Shown in pieces: positions 17,600-25,785 of a stretch of 64,000 nt of DNA (positions are counted from its first letter, which is position 1; every line of letters begins with the position of its first letter). A program made the translations under genes and the position numbers. The notes beneath the pieces are model-generated. The model ran no database searches. It was not told where the DNA came from and saw only the letters and a list, made by a program, of their open reading frames with translations. Source of the DNA: Flavobacteria bacterium BAL38 (lineage in GTDB: Bacteria > Bacteroidota > Bacteroidia > Flavobacteriales > Flavobacteriaceae); the NCBI GenBank assembly GCA_000169355.1, contig AAXX01000003.1, positions 62,001-126,000 of the forward strand, read 5' to 3'.

Positions 17600-18553
17600 T
17601 CAACTCTCAACTCCCAACTCCTCACTAATCTTATAACGCTCTTCGTTATTTTTTGTTCGTAGGATAATTTCACCTAAAAAACCAGCTAAGAATAATTGTG
17701 TTCCTATTAACATTGCTGTTAATGACAAATAAAACTGCGGTCTTTCGGTTATTAATCTTCCTGAAGTGTTGATGAATAATTTATCGATTCCTAAATAGAA
17801 AGCGAATAAAAATCCAATAATAAACATGATAGAGCCTAATAATCCGAAAAGGTGCATAGGTCTTTTTCCGAATGTTGAAAGAAACCAAATCGTAATCAAA
17901 TCTAAGAAACCATTAATAAAACGGCTCATTCCAAATTTAGAATTTCCGTATTTTCTGGCTTGATGAATCACTACTTTTTCACCTATGTTTGAAAACCCAG
18001 CATTTTTTGCCAAAACCGGAATGTATCGATGCATTTCGCCCGAAACTTCTATGTTTTTGATAACACTATTCTTATAGGCTTTTAATCCACAATTAAAATC
18101 GTTCAATTTTACGCCTGAAGTTTTTCTAGCTGCCCAATTAAATAGTTTTGAAGGAATGTTTTTTGCCACAACCGAATCGTAACGTTTTTTCTTCCAACCC
18201 GAAATTAAATCATAGTTTTCATCATTAATTAAACGAAATAACTCAGGAATTTCATCAGGACTATCTTGTAAGTCAGCATCCATAGTGATGATAACATCGC
18301 CTTTTGCTTTTGCAAATCCAGCGTGCAAAGCTTGCGATTTCCCGTAATTTCTTAAAAAACGAATTCCTTTTACATTTGGGTTTTCATTTGAAAGCTGTGA
18401 AATAGTTTGCCAAGAAGCATCAGTGCTACCGTCGTCTATAAAAAGGATTTCGTAAGAAAAGTTATTAGTATTCATCACTTTTACAATCCAATTGTGTAAT
18501 TCGGGTAACGATTCTTGTTCGTTTAATAATGGGATAACTATGGATAGGTTCAT
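17600..18553 (-). CDS. Family 2 glycosyltransferase, membrane-anchored (DPMS/GtrB-like)
   Basis: A 317-aa protein. The GT-A domain occupies ~1-225 (SIVIPLLNEQESLPELHNWI; DDGSTD; MDADLQDSPDEIPEL as metal/donor motif; NCGLKAY). Two membrane helices follow at about 233-257 and 272-296. This is the layout of polyisoprenyl-phosphate sugar transferases. It probably passes a sugar to undecaprenyl phosphate on the inner face of the cytoplasmic membrane for envelope glycan or lipid modification. It begins 4 bp after the DUF4199 gene stop, so both share an operon. Confidence 0.9.
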   Translation of the reverse strand: MNLSIVIPLLNEQESLPELHNWIVKVMNTNNFSYEILFIDDGSTDASWQTISQLSNENPNVKGIRFLRNYGKSQALHAGFAKAKGDVIITMDADLQDSPDEIPELFRLINDENYDLISGWKKKRYDSVVAKNIPSKLFNWAARKTSGVKLNDFNCGLKAYKNSVIKNIEVSGEMHRYIPVLAKNAGFSNIGEKVVIHQARKYGNSKFGMSRFINGFLDLITIWFLSTFGKRPMHLFGLLGSIMFIIGFLFAFYLGIDKLFINTSGRLITERPQFYLSLTAMLIGTQLFLAGFLGEIILRTKNNEERYKISEELGVES

Positions 18554-18557
18554 TTAT

Positions 18558-19085
18558 TTAGAATACAGGTTGGTTTTTTTTGAAGATTGCAGCAAGAATT
18601 AATCCAAATACAATTGAACCTAATAATGATTTTAAGACACCATATAACAAGCCTAATGTTGAAAATTGAGGTGTTTCTTTCATGCTATTTACTGCTTTTT
18701 TTATTTCACTTGCAGGAACATTCCATTTTTGCAAATTTTCTACTTGAAATGTGATAAGTGCTTCATGGATTAAGTCTCTTGTAGTGGTATCAATTAAATT
18801 AAATAAAATGATTGAAAAAGAAGTTGAAATTAATATTCCGATTAATGCAGCTATGAAATATCCTGTGAATCCTTCTTTGAAAGTCATAAAACCACCTAAA
18901 TTTTTTCGCAATTCATTAAGCTGAAAAATACCAATTGCTAGAAAAACAAGCATTACTGCAACTCCTAGCCAAATATTGATGAATAACTTGTAATCAACAA
19001 TATACATTGAAATAATATAAAATGCACTGAATAATCCACTGATTACTCCGAATTTAATTCCGTTTTTTTTAATAATTTCGTTCAT
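18558..19085 (-). CDS. DUF4199 domain-containing membrane protein
   Basis: A 175-aa integral membrane protein with four hydrophobic segments (about 11-31, 35-56, 74-97 and 146-167). The GGFMTFKEGFTGYFIAALIGILISTSFSIILFN block is typical of DUF4199, a Bacteroidota family of unknown function. It is immediately upstream of the glycosyltransferase, a pairing that suggests an envelope-related job. A CAAATATA (minus-strand TATATTTG) -7-like element is at 19111-19118. Confidence 0.88.
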   Translation of the reverse strand: MNEIIKKNGIKFGVISGLFSAFYIISMYIVDYKLFINIWLGVAVMLVFLAIGIFQLNELRKNLGGFMTFKEGFTGYFIAALIGILISTSFSIILFNLIDTTTRDLIHEALITFQVENLQKWNVPASEIKKAVNSMKETPQFSTLGLLYGVLKSLLGSIVFGLILAAIFKKNQPVF

Positions 19086-19174
19086 AGTTTGTTTTGGTTT
19101 AATTAATTTACAAATATAAGAATTCTAATCGTTACTCTATTAGAGATAAAAAATAAAAAAAAGTTACAGAAACA

Positions 19175-19204
19175 TTGGTAAATTAAAAATTAAATGTAAT
19201 TTTG
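19175..19204 (+). promoter_or_regulatory. Promoter of rpmE2 (L31)
   Basis: TTG at 19175-19177, a 19-base spacer, then TAATTTTG at 19197-19204. This is an exact fit to the Bacteroidota TTG-N19-TAnnTTTG promoter. It leaves a ~105-nt leader before the L31 start. Confidence 0.8.
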
Positions 19205-19209
19205 CACTC

Positions 19210-19311
19210 TCAAATAAAAAGTTTATAAACAAAAGGTTATAAATTGTTTACACCTTTACTTAAGTAAAGCCGCGGAACAAGTTGTAATCGCAAATAAAAA
19301 AGATTTATATT
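19210..19311 (+). promoter_or_regulatory. Structured 5' leader of rpmE2
   Basis: The leader can form AAAGGT (19232-19237) paired with ACCTTT (19252-19257). The same ACCTTT overlaps a second hairpin, TTTACTTAAGTAAA at 19255-19268, so the two are mutually exclusive. A GC-rich AGCCGCGGAACAAG stretch follows. Ribosomal-protein leaders often mediate feedback by the encoded protein; that is inference here. Confidence 0.4.
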
Positions 19312-19563
19312 ATGCAAAAAGGTATTCACCCAGAAAATTACAGATTAGTAGCATTCAAAGACATGTCAAATGAAGATGTTTTTATTACTAAATCTACAGT
19401 AGAAACTAAAGAAACTATTACTCACGAAGGTGTTGAGTATCCAGTTTTCAAAATGGAGATTTCAAGAACTTCTCACCCTTTTTACACAGGTAAATCTAAA
19501 CTTATTGATACTGCAGGTCGTATCGATAAATTCAACAGCAAATACGCTAAAAAAGCAAAATAA
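19312..19563 (+). CDS. rpmE2: 50S ribosomal protein L31 type B
   Basis: An 83-aa ribosomal protein bL31 of the zinc-independent type. The N-terminus MQKGIHPENYRLVAFKDMSN matches, and the C-terminal SHPFYTGKSKLIDTAGRIDKFNSKY is the family signature. The CxxC zinc pair of the A type is absent, which makes this the C-minus paralogue that can replace zinc-bound L31 under zinc limitation. No second L31 gene is in the window. It is monocistronic with a strong promoter and its own terminator. Confidence 0.97.
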   Translation: MQKGIHPENYRLVAFKDMSNEDVFITKSTVETKETITHEGVEYPVFKMEISRTSHPFYTGKSKLIDTAGRIDKFNSKYAKKAK

Positions 19564-19588
19564 TTTTTTGTTTTTTCAACATAATAAG

Positions 19589-19617
19589 AAAGCTTCACAT
19601 TTTGTGAGGCTTTTTTT
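19589..19617 (+). terminator. Terminator of rpmE2
   Basis: AAGCTTCACA-TTT-TGTGAGGCTT followed by seven T, 26 bp after the L31 stop. Confidence 0.9.
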
Positions 19618-19692
19618 GTGGAATAAATTGTATTTTTGAATCTTTAATGTACAATCGTTGCAATGCAACAATTCAATGATAAAATAACAAAT

Positions 19693-20868
19693 ATGAACTA
19701 TATACTTTTTGATGGAACCGTTCGCAATGCATTGCTACCATTTACTTTTACTCGTCCTGTTGCCGATATTCGTGTTGGAATTTTAACTATTCGAGAAAAA
19801 TGGGAAAAACATTTAGGCACTACTACAACTACTCTAACAGAAGAGTATTTAATGGAAAAGTATCCAATGGTTGAAATGGAACAAAACGTTATGATTAATG
19901 CTTCTTTTTTGCCTAATCCTATTTTGGTAGAAATGGTTCAAAATTTAGAAAACAATCAGGCTATTTTTATTAATGATGAAGTAGTTGCTTTTTACACCAA
20001 TGAAAATCAAGAAGAAGTAGATTTTGATACCTATGAAATTATAGATTTTACTTCAGATTATTTACGAATAGAAAATACATGGGATATTTTTGCTAAAAAT
20101 GATGCAGCTATTCGTGAAGATTTTGATTTACTAACAGAAGATAGAGCATCACAGCCAATTCCAAAATCAGTAAATGTTATAGCACCAGAAAATATATTTC
20201 TTGAAGAAGGAGCAAAATTAGAATTTGTGACTTTAAATGCTTCAACTGGACCAATTTACATTGGAAAAAATGCTGAAATTATGGAGGGTTCTGTAATAAG
20301 AGGACCTTTTGCACTTTGTGAAGAAGCACAGGTAAAATTAGCTACTAAAATATATGGAGCAACAACTGTTGGACCTCATTGTAGAGTAGGAGGAGAGGTT
20401 AATAATTCGGTTTTATTTGGTTATTCTAATAAAGGACATGATGGTTTTTTAGGGAATTCTGTTTTAGGAGAATGGTGTAATATTGGTGCCGATTCTAATA
20501 ACTCGAATCTTAAAAATAATTACGAAGAGGTGCGCTTGTGGAGTTATGAAACTGAAGGTTTTGCAAAAACAGGATTGCAATTTTGTGGTTTAATGATGGG
20601 CGATCATAGTAAATGTGGTATTAATACCATGTTTAACACAGGAACAGTAGTTGGTGTATCGGCAAATATATTTGGTTCTGGATTTCCGCGAAATTTTGTA
20701 CCTAGTTTTTCTTGGGGAGGTGCTTCTGGGTTTGCTACTTATTTAACAAAGAAAGCTTTTGAAGTAGCTAAAGTTGTAATGAGTCGCAGACATGTTGAAT
20801 TTTCAGAAGAAGACGCTAAGATTTTAGAACACATTTTTGAAGAAACTAAAAAATACAGAAAAGAATAG
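19693..20868 (+). CDS. GlmU-like sugar-phosphate nucleotidyltransferase family protein
   Basis: A 391-aa protein from the ATG at 19693; an upstream in-frame ATG at 19663 would add ten residues with no homology. Residues ~1-90 resemble a degenerate nucleotidyltransferase head (MNYILFDGTVRNALLPFTFTRPVADIRVGILTIREKWE). From ~165 on it is a left-handed beta-helix of hexapeptide repeats (IGKNAEIMEGSVIRGPF, GEWCNIGADSNNSNLKNNYEEV). This is the Bacteroidota GlmU-like form; the LxxGxGTxM nucleotide loop of true GlmU is not seen, so the substrate is uncertain. It probably acts in cytosolic sugar-nucleotide metabolism. Confidence 0.88.
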   Translation: MNYILFDGTVRNALLPFTFTRPVADIRVGILTIREKWEKHLGTTTTTLTEEYLMEKYPMVEMEQNVMINASFLPNPILVEMVQNLENNQAIFINDEVVAFYTNENQEEVDFDTYEIIDFTSDYLRIENTWDIFAKNDAAIREDFDLLTEDRASQPIPKSVNVIAPENIFLEEGAKLEFVTLNASTGPIYIGKNAEIMEGSVIRGPFALCEEAQVKLATKIYGATTVGPHCRVGGEVNNSVLFGYSNKGHDGFLGNSVLGEWCNIGADSNNSNLKNNYEEVRLWSYETEGFAKTGLQFCGLMMGDHSKCGINTMFNTGTVVGVSANIFGSGFPRNFVPSFSWGGASGFATYLTKKAFEVAKVVMSRRHVEFSEEDAKILEHIFEETKKYRKE

Positions 20869-20885
20869 TCAATGTGCCAATTTTT

Positions 20886-21191
20886 CTATAAACCAGAGTC
20901 CATTTGTATTCCTATATAATTGATTTTTGTTATTAAATAGATCACCAAAATCGCAACGATAATTGAGAGAAGTGCCAATATTATTTGGAGTTTCTTTCTT
21001 TTTTTGTTTTCGGTTTGTATTCTAACGCGAATAGCATCTAGTTGTTCAGGAGTAGATGTAATAGGATCGTTTCCAGGAGTCAAGTCTTGGATTTTGTAAT
21101 CTTTCCAGCTTACACGATTATTTCTACTTCTTAAAGACTTATTGTAAGCTAAACTTTTAATAGCATGTAGCATTGAACCTTCTCCTGCCAT
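20886..21191 (-). CDS. Small single-span membrane protein, unknown
   Basis: A 101-aa protein: a basic N-terminal half (MAGEGSMLHAIKSLAYNKSLRSRNNRVSWKDYKIQDLTPG), then one membrane helix at about 69-87 (IILALLSIIVAILVIYLIT) and a short tail. Conserved-looking in Flavobacteriaceae, where similar proteins have been given an unhelpful riboflavin-synthase label. Nothing here supports an enzyme. It is convergent with the GlmU-like gene (17 bp apart). Confidence 0.78.
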   Translation of the reverse strand: MAGEGSMLHAIKSLAYNKSLRSRNNRVSWKDYKIQDLTPGNDPITSTPEQLDAIRVRIQTENKKRKKLQIILALLSIIVAILVIYLITKINYIGIQMDSGL

Positions 21192-21358
21192 AAGTATTTG
21201 TGTTTATTTCTTATACGCATTTTTACAAATAAAGTTACATTTTACCACTTATTACCTAGACAAGTACACTTGTTAATTTTCATATGCACGGGTTGGAAAA
21301 TGATATTAGTTTTACATCATAGAAATTTTTAATTCTGTAGGGGGAATATAAAAATTTT

Positions 21359-21388
21359 AAAAGGCTAGACATTTGTCTGGCCTTTTTA
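21359..21388 (+). terminator. Orphan terminator-like hairpin upstream of mtaB
   Basis: AAAAGGC-T-AGAC-ATTT-GTCT-G-GCCTTTTT with T-tract. It lies between divergent genes, so on the plus strand no known gene precedes it. It may end a small RNA starting near 21290, or act on readthrough. The mtaB promoter begins immediately after it. Confidence 0.7.
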
Positions 21389-21390
21389 TT

Positions 21391-21420
21391 TTGGTGCTAA
21401 TTTTTTTGTCCGTAAATTTG
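21391..21420 (+). promoter_or_regulatory. Promoter of mtaB
   Basis: TTG at 21391-21393, a 19-base spacer, then TAAATTTG at 21413-21420. An exact match to the Bacteroidota consensus, 45 bp before the ATG. Confidence 0.78.
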
Positions 21421-21465
21421 CATTCTCAATTTTTTGACAACGATTTCATTAATTGAGTTTTACTT

Positions 21466-22809
21466 ATGGAAAACAAGAAAAAAGTCGCATTCTACACTTT
21501 AGGATGCAAATTGAACTTCTCAGAAACGTCTACTATTGCACGTGATTTTCAAAATGAAGGTTTTGAACGTGTGGAATTTGAAGAAATAGCAGATATTTAT
21601 GTAATTAATACCTGTTCCGTTACGGATAATGCCGATAAGCAATTTAAGCAAATTGTAAAAAAAGCAATGAAGCTGAATGATAAAGCTTTTGTTGCGGCTG
21701 TTGGGTGTTATGCCCAATTAAAACCAGAAGAATTAGCAGCAGTTGATGGTGTGGATTTGGTTTTAGGAGCAACTGAAAAATTCAAAATTACAGATTACAT
21801 AAACGATTTGTCTAAAAATGACATGGGAGAAGTGCATTCTTGTGAAATTGAAGAAGCCGATTTTTATGTAGGTAGTTATTCATTTGGAGATAGAACACGT
21901 GCTTTTTTAAAAGTACAAGATGGTTGTGATTATAAATGTACCTATTGTACTATTCCTTTAGCTCGAGGAATTTCTAGAAGTGATACTATGGAAGGTGTTC
22001 TAAAAAATGCAAAGGAGATTTCTGCCAAAGGAATTAAAGAGATAGTCTTGACCGGTGTTAATATTGGCGATTACGGAAAAGGAGAGTTTGGAAACAAAAA
22101 GCACGAACATACTTTTTTAGATTTAGTTACCGAATTAGATAAAGTAGAAGGAATAGAGCGTTTGCGAATTTCTTCAATAGAACCTAATTTGTTAAAAAAT
22201 GAAACAATTGAATTGGTTTCAAAGTCAAGAGCTTTTGTGCCTCATTTTCATATTCCTTTACAAAGCGGAAGTAATGATATTTTGAAAAAAATGAAACGTC
22301 GTTATTTGCGTGAATTATACGTAGATCGTGTAAATAAAATTAGAGAAGTAATGCCACATGCTTGTATTGGAGTAGATGTAATAGTAGGATTTCCTGGAGA
22401 AACCGATGAGCATTTCTTAGAAACCTATCATTTTTTGAATGATTTAGATATTTCATATCTACACGTTTTCACCTATTCGGAAAGAGATAATACAGAAGCT
22501 GCAGAAATGGAAGGAGTAGTTCCTGCAAACGTACGTTCTAAAAGAAGTAAAATGTTACGCGGACTTTCTGTAAAGAAAAGAAGAGCTTTTTATGAAAGTC
22601 AAATAGGAACTAAAAGAACGGTTTTATTTGAAAACGAAAATAAAGAAGGTTATATTCATGGATTTACCGAAAATTACGTAAAAGTAAAAACACCGTGGAA
22701 TCCTGAATTAGTAAACACATTACACGAAATTAATCTAACTAAAATAGATGAAGATGGAAGTGTACGATTACAATTTCTAAACGAAAAATTCCAAATTCCA
22801 ACTGTTTAA
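21466..22809 (+). CDS. mtaB: tRNA t6A37 methylthiotransferase MtaB
   Basis: A 447-aa radical-SAM enzyme that adds a methylthio group to t6A at position 37 of tRNA. The N-terminal UPF0004 domain holds cluster cysteines C14, C50 and C81. The radical-SAM motif is C154-xxx-C158-xx-C161 (CDYKCTYC). The C-terminal TRAM-type domain (~375-440) binds RNA. Cysteine spacing and the start KKVAFYTLGCKLNFSETS fit MtaB better than MiaB or RimO. The stop codon falls inside an 18-bp perfect inverted repeat (22785-22830). Confidence 0.95.
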   Translation: MENKKKVAFYTLGCKLNFSETSTIARDFQNEGFERVEFEEIADIYVINTCSVTDNADKQFKQIVKKAMKLNDKAFVAAVGCYAQLKPEELAAVDGVDLVLGATEKFKITDYINDLSKNDMGEVHSCEIEEADFYVGSYSFGDRTRAFLKVQDGCDYKCTYCTIPLARGISRSDTMEGVLKNAKEISAKGIKEIVLTGVNIGDYGKGEFGNKKHEHTFLDLVTELDKVEGIERLRISSIEPNLLKNETIELVSKSRAFVPHFHIPLQSGSNDILKKMKRRYLRELYVDRVNKIREVMPHACIGVDVIVGFPGETDEHFLETYHFLNDLDISYLHVFTYSERDNTEAAEMEGVVPANVRSKRSKMLRGLSVKKRRAFYESQIGTKRTVLFENENKEGYIHGFTENYVKVKTPWNPELVNTLHEINLTKIDEDGSVRLQFLNEKFQIPTV

Positions 22810-22830
22810 AAGGTTGGAATTTGGAATTTT
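22785..22830 (+). terminator. 18-bp inverted repeat overlapping the mtaB stop
   Basis: AAAATTCCAAATTCCAAC (22785-22802) and its exact inverse (22813-22830) flank a 10-base loop that contains the TAA stop. The last five sense codons therefore lie in the stem. It ends in TTTT and may act as a terminator. Confidence 0.75.
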
Positions 22831-22858
22831 ATTTGATGAATTTCTTCTAAGATATTAT

Positions 22859-23140
22859 TTATATCATCAATCCTGGAGGTAAAAGTGTTCTGTATTTTCT
22901 ATTCTTTCTGAAGAAACTTATGAATTTTGCGTGCGTTGGCACCACTTTTAATTTTCGTTCCTCTGCTTGTTCTAGTACGGTTTTAATAAACTCATGATGT
23001 AACTCTTCATCTTCATTGTTATTATTACAAAACTTGGTTAAAAATAGCTTGCGTTCTTGTACAGAATACTCAATTGCAACCAAACCTGTTTCGGTAATAA
23101 TTTCAAATTGTCTTAAAAGTTCATTATCTTTGATTTCCAT
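22859..23140 (-). CDS. Small GNAT-like N-acetyltransferase (YjdJ/COG2388 type)
   Basis: A 93-aa protein resembling the short, acetyl-CoA-binding GNAT subfamily (YjdJ-like). It shows GLVAIEYSVQERKLFLTKF, then a helix with HHEFIKTVLEQAEERKLKVVPTHAKFISFFRKNRKYRTLLPPG, the usual end of the domain. The canonical acetyl-CoA loop (R/QxxGxG/A) is replaced by acidic NNNNEDEEL, so catalysis may be altered or absent. Substrate unknown. It diverges from the alpha/beta hydrolase gene. Confidence 0.75.
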   Translation of the reverse strand: MEIKDNELLRQFEIITETGLVAIEYSVQERKLFLTKFCNNNNEDEELHHEFIKTVLEQAEERKLKVVPTHAKFISFFRKNRKYRTLLPPGLMI

Positions 23141-23185
23141 GATAACTTCAATTAGAGAGCAAATTTACGAAACTTTTTTAAATTA

Positions 23186-23851
23186 ATGGTAATGAGTAAG
23201 GTTCCAGTTTATTTTATGCCTGGTTTAGCGGCAAGTCCTGCTATTTTTGAAAATATAAAATTACCAGAAGATCAATTTGAAATGTATTTTTTGGAATGGT
23301 TTTTGCCTAATAATAAAGAGTGTATTGAAAGTTATGCATTACGCATGATTAAAAATATTCAGCATGAAAATCCAGTTTTAGTTGGGGTTTCTTTTGGAGG
23401 TGTTTTAGTTCAGGAAATGGCGAAACAAATGAAAGTAAGAAAAGTAATTATCATTTCGAGTGTAAAATCGAATACGGAATTCCCTTCCCGATTTAAAGTC
23501 GCAAAAACAACTAAAGCCTACAAGTTAATTCCGACTCAATTATTAGCTGATATTGAAAAATTGGCAAAATATGCTTTTGGAGATAATATAGTAGCAAAAC
23601 GATTAAAGTTATATGAGAAATATTTGTCCGTTCGCGATAAGAAATATTTAGATTGGGCAATTGAAACTATTTTGTGTTGGAAACAAAAAGAAGTAAATGA
23701 AACGGTTATTCATATTCATGGCGATGCAGATGCCGTTTTTCCAATAAAAAACATTCAAAATTGTATGGTATTGAAGGGTGGAACACATATTATGATTGTT
23801 AATAAATTCAAATGGTTGAATGAAAATTTACCTAAACTAATTTTAAAATAA
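23186..23851 (+). CDS. Alpha/beta hydrolase
   Basis: A 221-aa alpha/beta-hydrolase-fold protein. The nucleophile elbow is G67-V-S69-F-G71-G (GVSFGG). The oxyanion region is YFMPGLAASP, the late acid probably lies in HGDADAVFP, and the base is the His of KGGTHIMIV. This is a complete catalytic triad. No substrate can be named. A second ATG six bases downstream could be the true start. The lytic transglycosylase gene starts 7 bp after its stop, so they form an operon. Confidence 0.86.
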   Translation: MVMSKVPVYFMPGLAASPAIFENIKLPEDQFEMYFLEWFLPNNKECIESYALRMIKNIQHENPVLVGVSFGGVLVQEMAKQMKVRKVIIISSVKSNTEFPSRFKVAKTTKAYKLIPTQLLADIEKLAKYAFGDNIVAKRLKLYEKYLSVRDKKYLDWAIETILCWKQKEVNETVIHIHGDADAVFPIKNIQNCMVLKGGTHIMIVNKFKWLNENLPKLILK

Positions 23852-23858
23852 AGAAATA

Positions 23859-24752
23859 ATGAAAAAGTTAATGAAAAAGAAAATAGCTATCCTGGTTTTG
23901 GTGGGTATTTTGGGTAGTTTTTTTATTTATGGTGTAGTTTCAGACGAAACTAAATATGCGCCAATAGGATATAACTTAAAAATGGATTTCGCTGGAGAAG
24001 AAGTGCCAACTTTTATGGCAGATGTTCAGGAGCGTTTGGATAAGGAAATGATTACCAATATGAATTATCATACCAATACAACTTTAGTGATTAAAAGAGC
24101 TAATAAAGTATTTCCTATAATTGAACCTATTTTAAAAGAATATGGAATTCCAGATGATTTTAAATATTTGGCAGTAATTGAAAGCAGTTTGGTTAATGCT
24201 GTTTCACCAGCAGGAGCTAGAGGCGTTTGGCAATTTATGCCTGCAACTGCTAAAGAAAAAGGAATGGAAGTAAGTGATGAGGTAGATGAACGATATCATT
24301 TAGAAAAATCTACAAAAGCGGCTTGTAAATACTTATTAGTGGCAAAAGAAAAATTTGGTTCTTGGACACTTGCTGCAGCTTCTTACAATGGTGGAATGAG
24401 TGGTATAAATAGAAAAATGGATGAGCAAGGAGTTGAAGATTATTACGATTTATTACTTACTGAAGAAACGTCTCGTTATGTTTTTCGAATTTTAGCTTTA
24501 AAAGAAATTATGTCTCATTCTGAAAAATATGGTTTTAAAATTCCTAACGAAGCTTTATATTATAATGTTCCCACTCGAAAAATTGTAATCGATTCGAGTA
24601 TTTCAGATTTAGCACAATTTGCAAAAACACAAGGAGTAAATTATAAAATTTTAAAAATTCATAATCCTTGGTTGAGAGATAAAAAACTAACCGTAACTTC
24701 AGGAAAATCATATGAAATCGAAATACCAACCTCAGGATATAATAAACAATAA
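23859..24752 (+). CDS. Membrane-anchored lytic transglycosylase (SLT domain)
   Basis: A 297-aa protein with an N-terminal signal-anchor (residues 8-26) and an SLT/goose-lysozyme-like domain at about 85-215. The catalytic glutamate is E108 in AVIESSL. The following SPAGARGVWQFMP, AAASYNGG and ETSRYVFRI blocks are the family motifs. It cleaves peptidoglycan glycan strands in the periplasm. The C-terminal 60 residues resemble a degenerate LysM-like region (IDSSISDLAQFAKTQGVNYKILKIHNPWL), as in MltD. Its end overlaps an alternative start of the TauE/SafE gene, but the real start there is 7 bp downstream. Confidence 0.92.
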   Translation: MKKLMKKKIAILVLVGILGSFFIYGVVSDETKYAPIGYNLKMDFAGEEVPTFMADVQERLDKEMITNMNYHTNTTLVIKRANKVFPIIEPILKEYGIPDDFKYLAVIESSLVNAVSPAGARGVWQFMPATAKEKGMEVSDEVDERYHLEKSTKAACKYLLVAKEKFGSWTLAAASYNGGMSGINRKMDEQGVEDYYDLLLTEETSRYVFRILALKEIMSHSEKYGFKIPNEALYYNVPTRKIVIDSSISDLAQFAKTQGVNYKILKIHNPWLRDKKLTVTSGKSYEIEIPTSGYNKQ

Positions 24753-24759
24753 GAACCCA

Positions 24760-25128
24760 ATGGATATTCAAGTCATTTTATCTTTAGTATTAATTGGTGT
24801 TTTAGCTGGAATTTTAAGCGGACTAGTTGGAGTAGGTGGCGGTGTAATTATGGTGCCGCTTTTGGTTCTTTTTTTTGGCTTTAGTCAGCATCAAGCACAA
24901 GGAACAAGTTTAGCTGTATTAGTGGTTCCCGTAACAGCAATTGCAGTATATACCTATCATAAAGAAGGATACATCGATTGGCGATATGTGGGAATAATAG
25001 CTGTTTTTTTTGTTGTTGGAGGTTACTTTGGAAGTAAAATGGCAGTTAATCTAGATCAAAAAATATTAAAAAAAGTATTTGGTTTTATTCTTTTACTTAT
25101 TGCAGGAAAAATGCTCCTCGGAAAATAA
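24760..25128 (+). CDS. Half-size TauE/SafE family membrane protein
   Basis: A 122-aa protein from ATG 24760 (MDIQVILSL). It has about four membrane helices. The first carries GILSGLVGVGGGVIMVPLLVLFFGF and QAQGTSLAVLVVP, the TauE/SafE repeat signature. Typical members have two such repeats in ~250 aa; this has one. A terminator follows the stop directly, so this is not a truncation by frameshift that I can see. It would have to dimerise to form a carrier, possibly for sulfite or sulfonates; substrate unproven. Confidence 0.88.
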   Translation: MDIQVILSLVLIGVLAGILSGLVGVGGGVIMVPLLVLFFGFSQHQAQGTSLAVLVVPVTAIAVYTYHKEGYIDWRYVGIIAVFFVVGGYFGSKMAVNLDQKILKKVFGFILLLIAGKMLLGK

Positions 25129-25156
25129 AAAAAGCACCTGTAAAGGTGCTTTTTTA
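25127..25156. terminator. Bidirectional terminator
   Basis: AAAAAGCACCT-GTAA-AGGTGCTTTTTT between the convergent TauE/SafE gene and the TPR gene, with A and T tracts on both sides. Confidence 0.92.
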
Positions 25157-25174
25157 TTATAAAATATAAATGAA

Positions 25175-25690
25175 TTACATTTTTTTCATTTGGTCTTTCA
25201 TCATTTTAATCTGATCTTTTAGCATATTTTGTTTGTCTAATTTCTTAGCTTCATTTAATAAAGAAGTTGCTTCCATTTTTCTTCTTCGGGTCATTGCTAT
25301 ACCCGCTAATTGTAGTTTAGCTAAAGCCAAATCTTGGTCCATAGATAAACCTAGTGCAATTGCTTTCTTAAAATAGCGTTCAGCTTCATTTAAATTGGTT
25401 TGCGAAACCATTAAGCCATGTAGGTAGTTAAAATACCCTTGTTGCTTTTGTACTAAAGCAGCTTCTGGGTTTTTAATATAAGACAACCATTTTTGCGCTC
25501 CAGGAAAATCTTGCTTTCTTAATTTTAAAAAAGCTAATAAAATAAATTCGTTTTTAAAATATAAGAAAATAAAGATAGTAGAAAATAAAATTAAAAAAAT
25601 TCCATTACCTATATTGTTTTCAGTAAACTGATAAATTCCAAAAGCAACGATTAAAGCGGCTAAAACTAATTTGATATTTTTGTGAAACAT
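25175..25690 (-). CDS. DUF2892-like two-helix membrane protein with TPR-type tail
   Basis: A 171-aa protein. Two membrane helices at about 7-22 and 28-46 are followed by a helical tail with TPR-like repeats (YLHGLMVSQTNLNEAERYFKKAIALGLSMDQDLALAKLQLAGIAMTRRRKMEATSLLNEAKKLD), which suggests protein binding on the cytoplasmic side. It ends with methionine-rich charged residues. A CAAAGATA (-7-like, minus strand) at 25714-25721 precedes it. Function unknown. Confidence 0.8.
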   Translation of the reverse strand: MFHKNIKLVLAALIVAFGIYQFTENNIGNGIFLILFSTIFIFLYFKNEFILLAFLKLRKQDFPGAQKWLSYIKNPEAALVQKQQGYFNYLHGLMVSQTNLNEAERYFKKAIALGLSMDQDLALAKLQLAGIAMTRRRKMEATSLLNEAKKLDKQNMLKDQIKMMKDQMKKM

Positions 25691-25755
25691 TATTGATGTA
25701 TTTTTGTTGTGTACAAAGATAATAAAATGAATTAAAAATATTTTTAAAAAAGTAC

Positions 25756-25785
25756 TTGCGAATGAAAAAAGTCTTTGTATATTTG
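25756..25785 (+). promoter_or_regulatory. Promoter of rpmH
   Basis: TTG at 25756-25758, a 19-base spacer, TATATTTG at 25778-25785. An exact consensus fit. Transcription should start near 25790, just at a hairpin GGTTTTC-AGGGGAT-GAAAACC (25791-25811). Confidence 0.8.
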
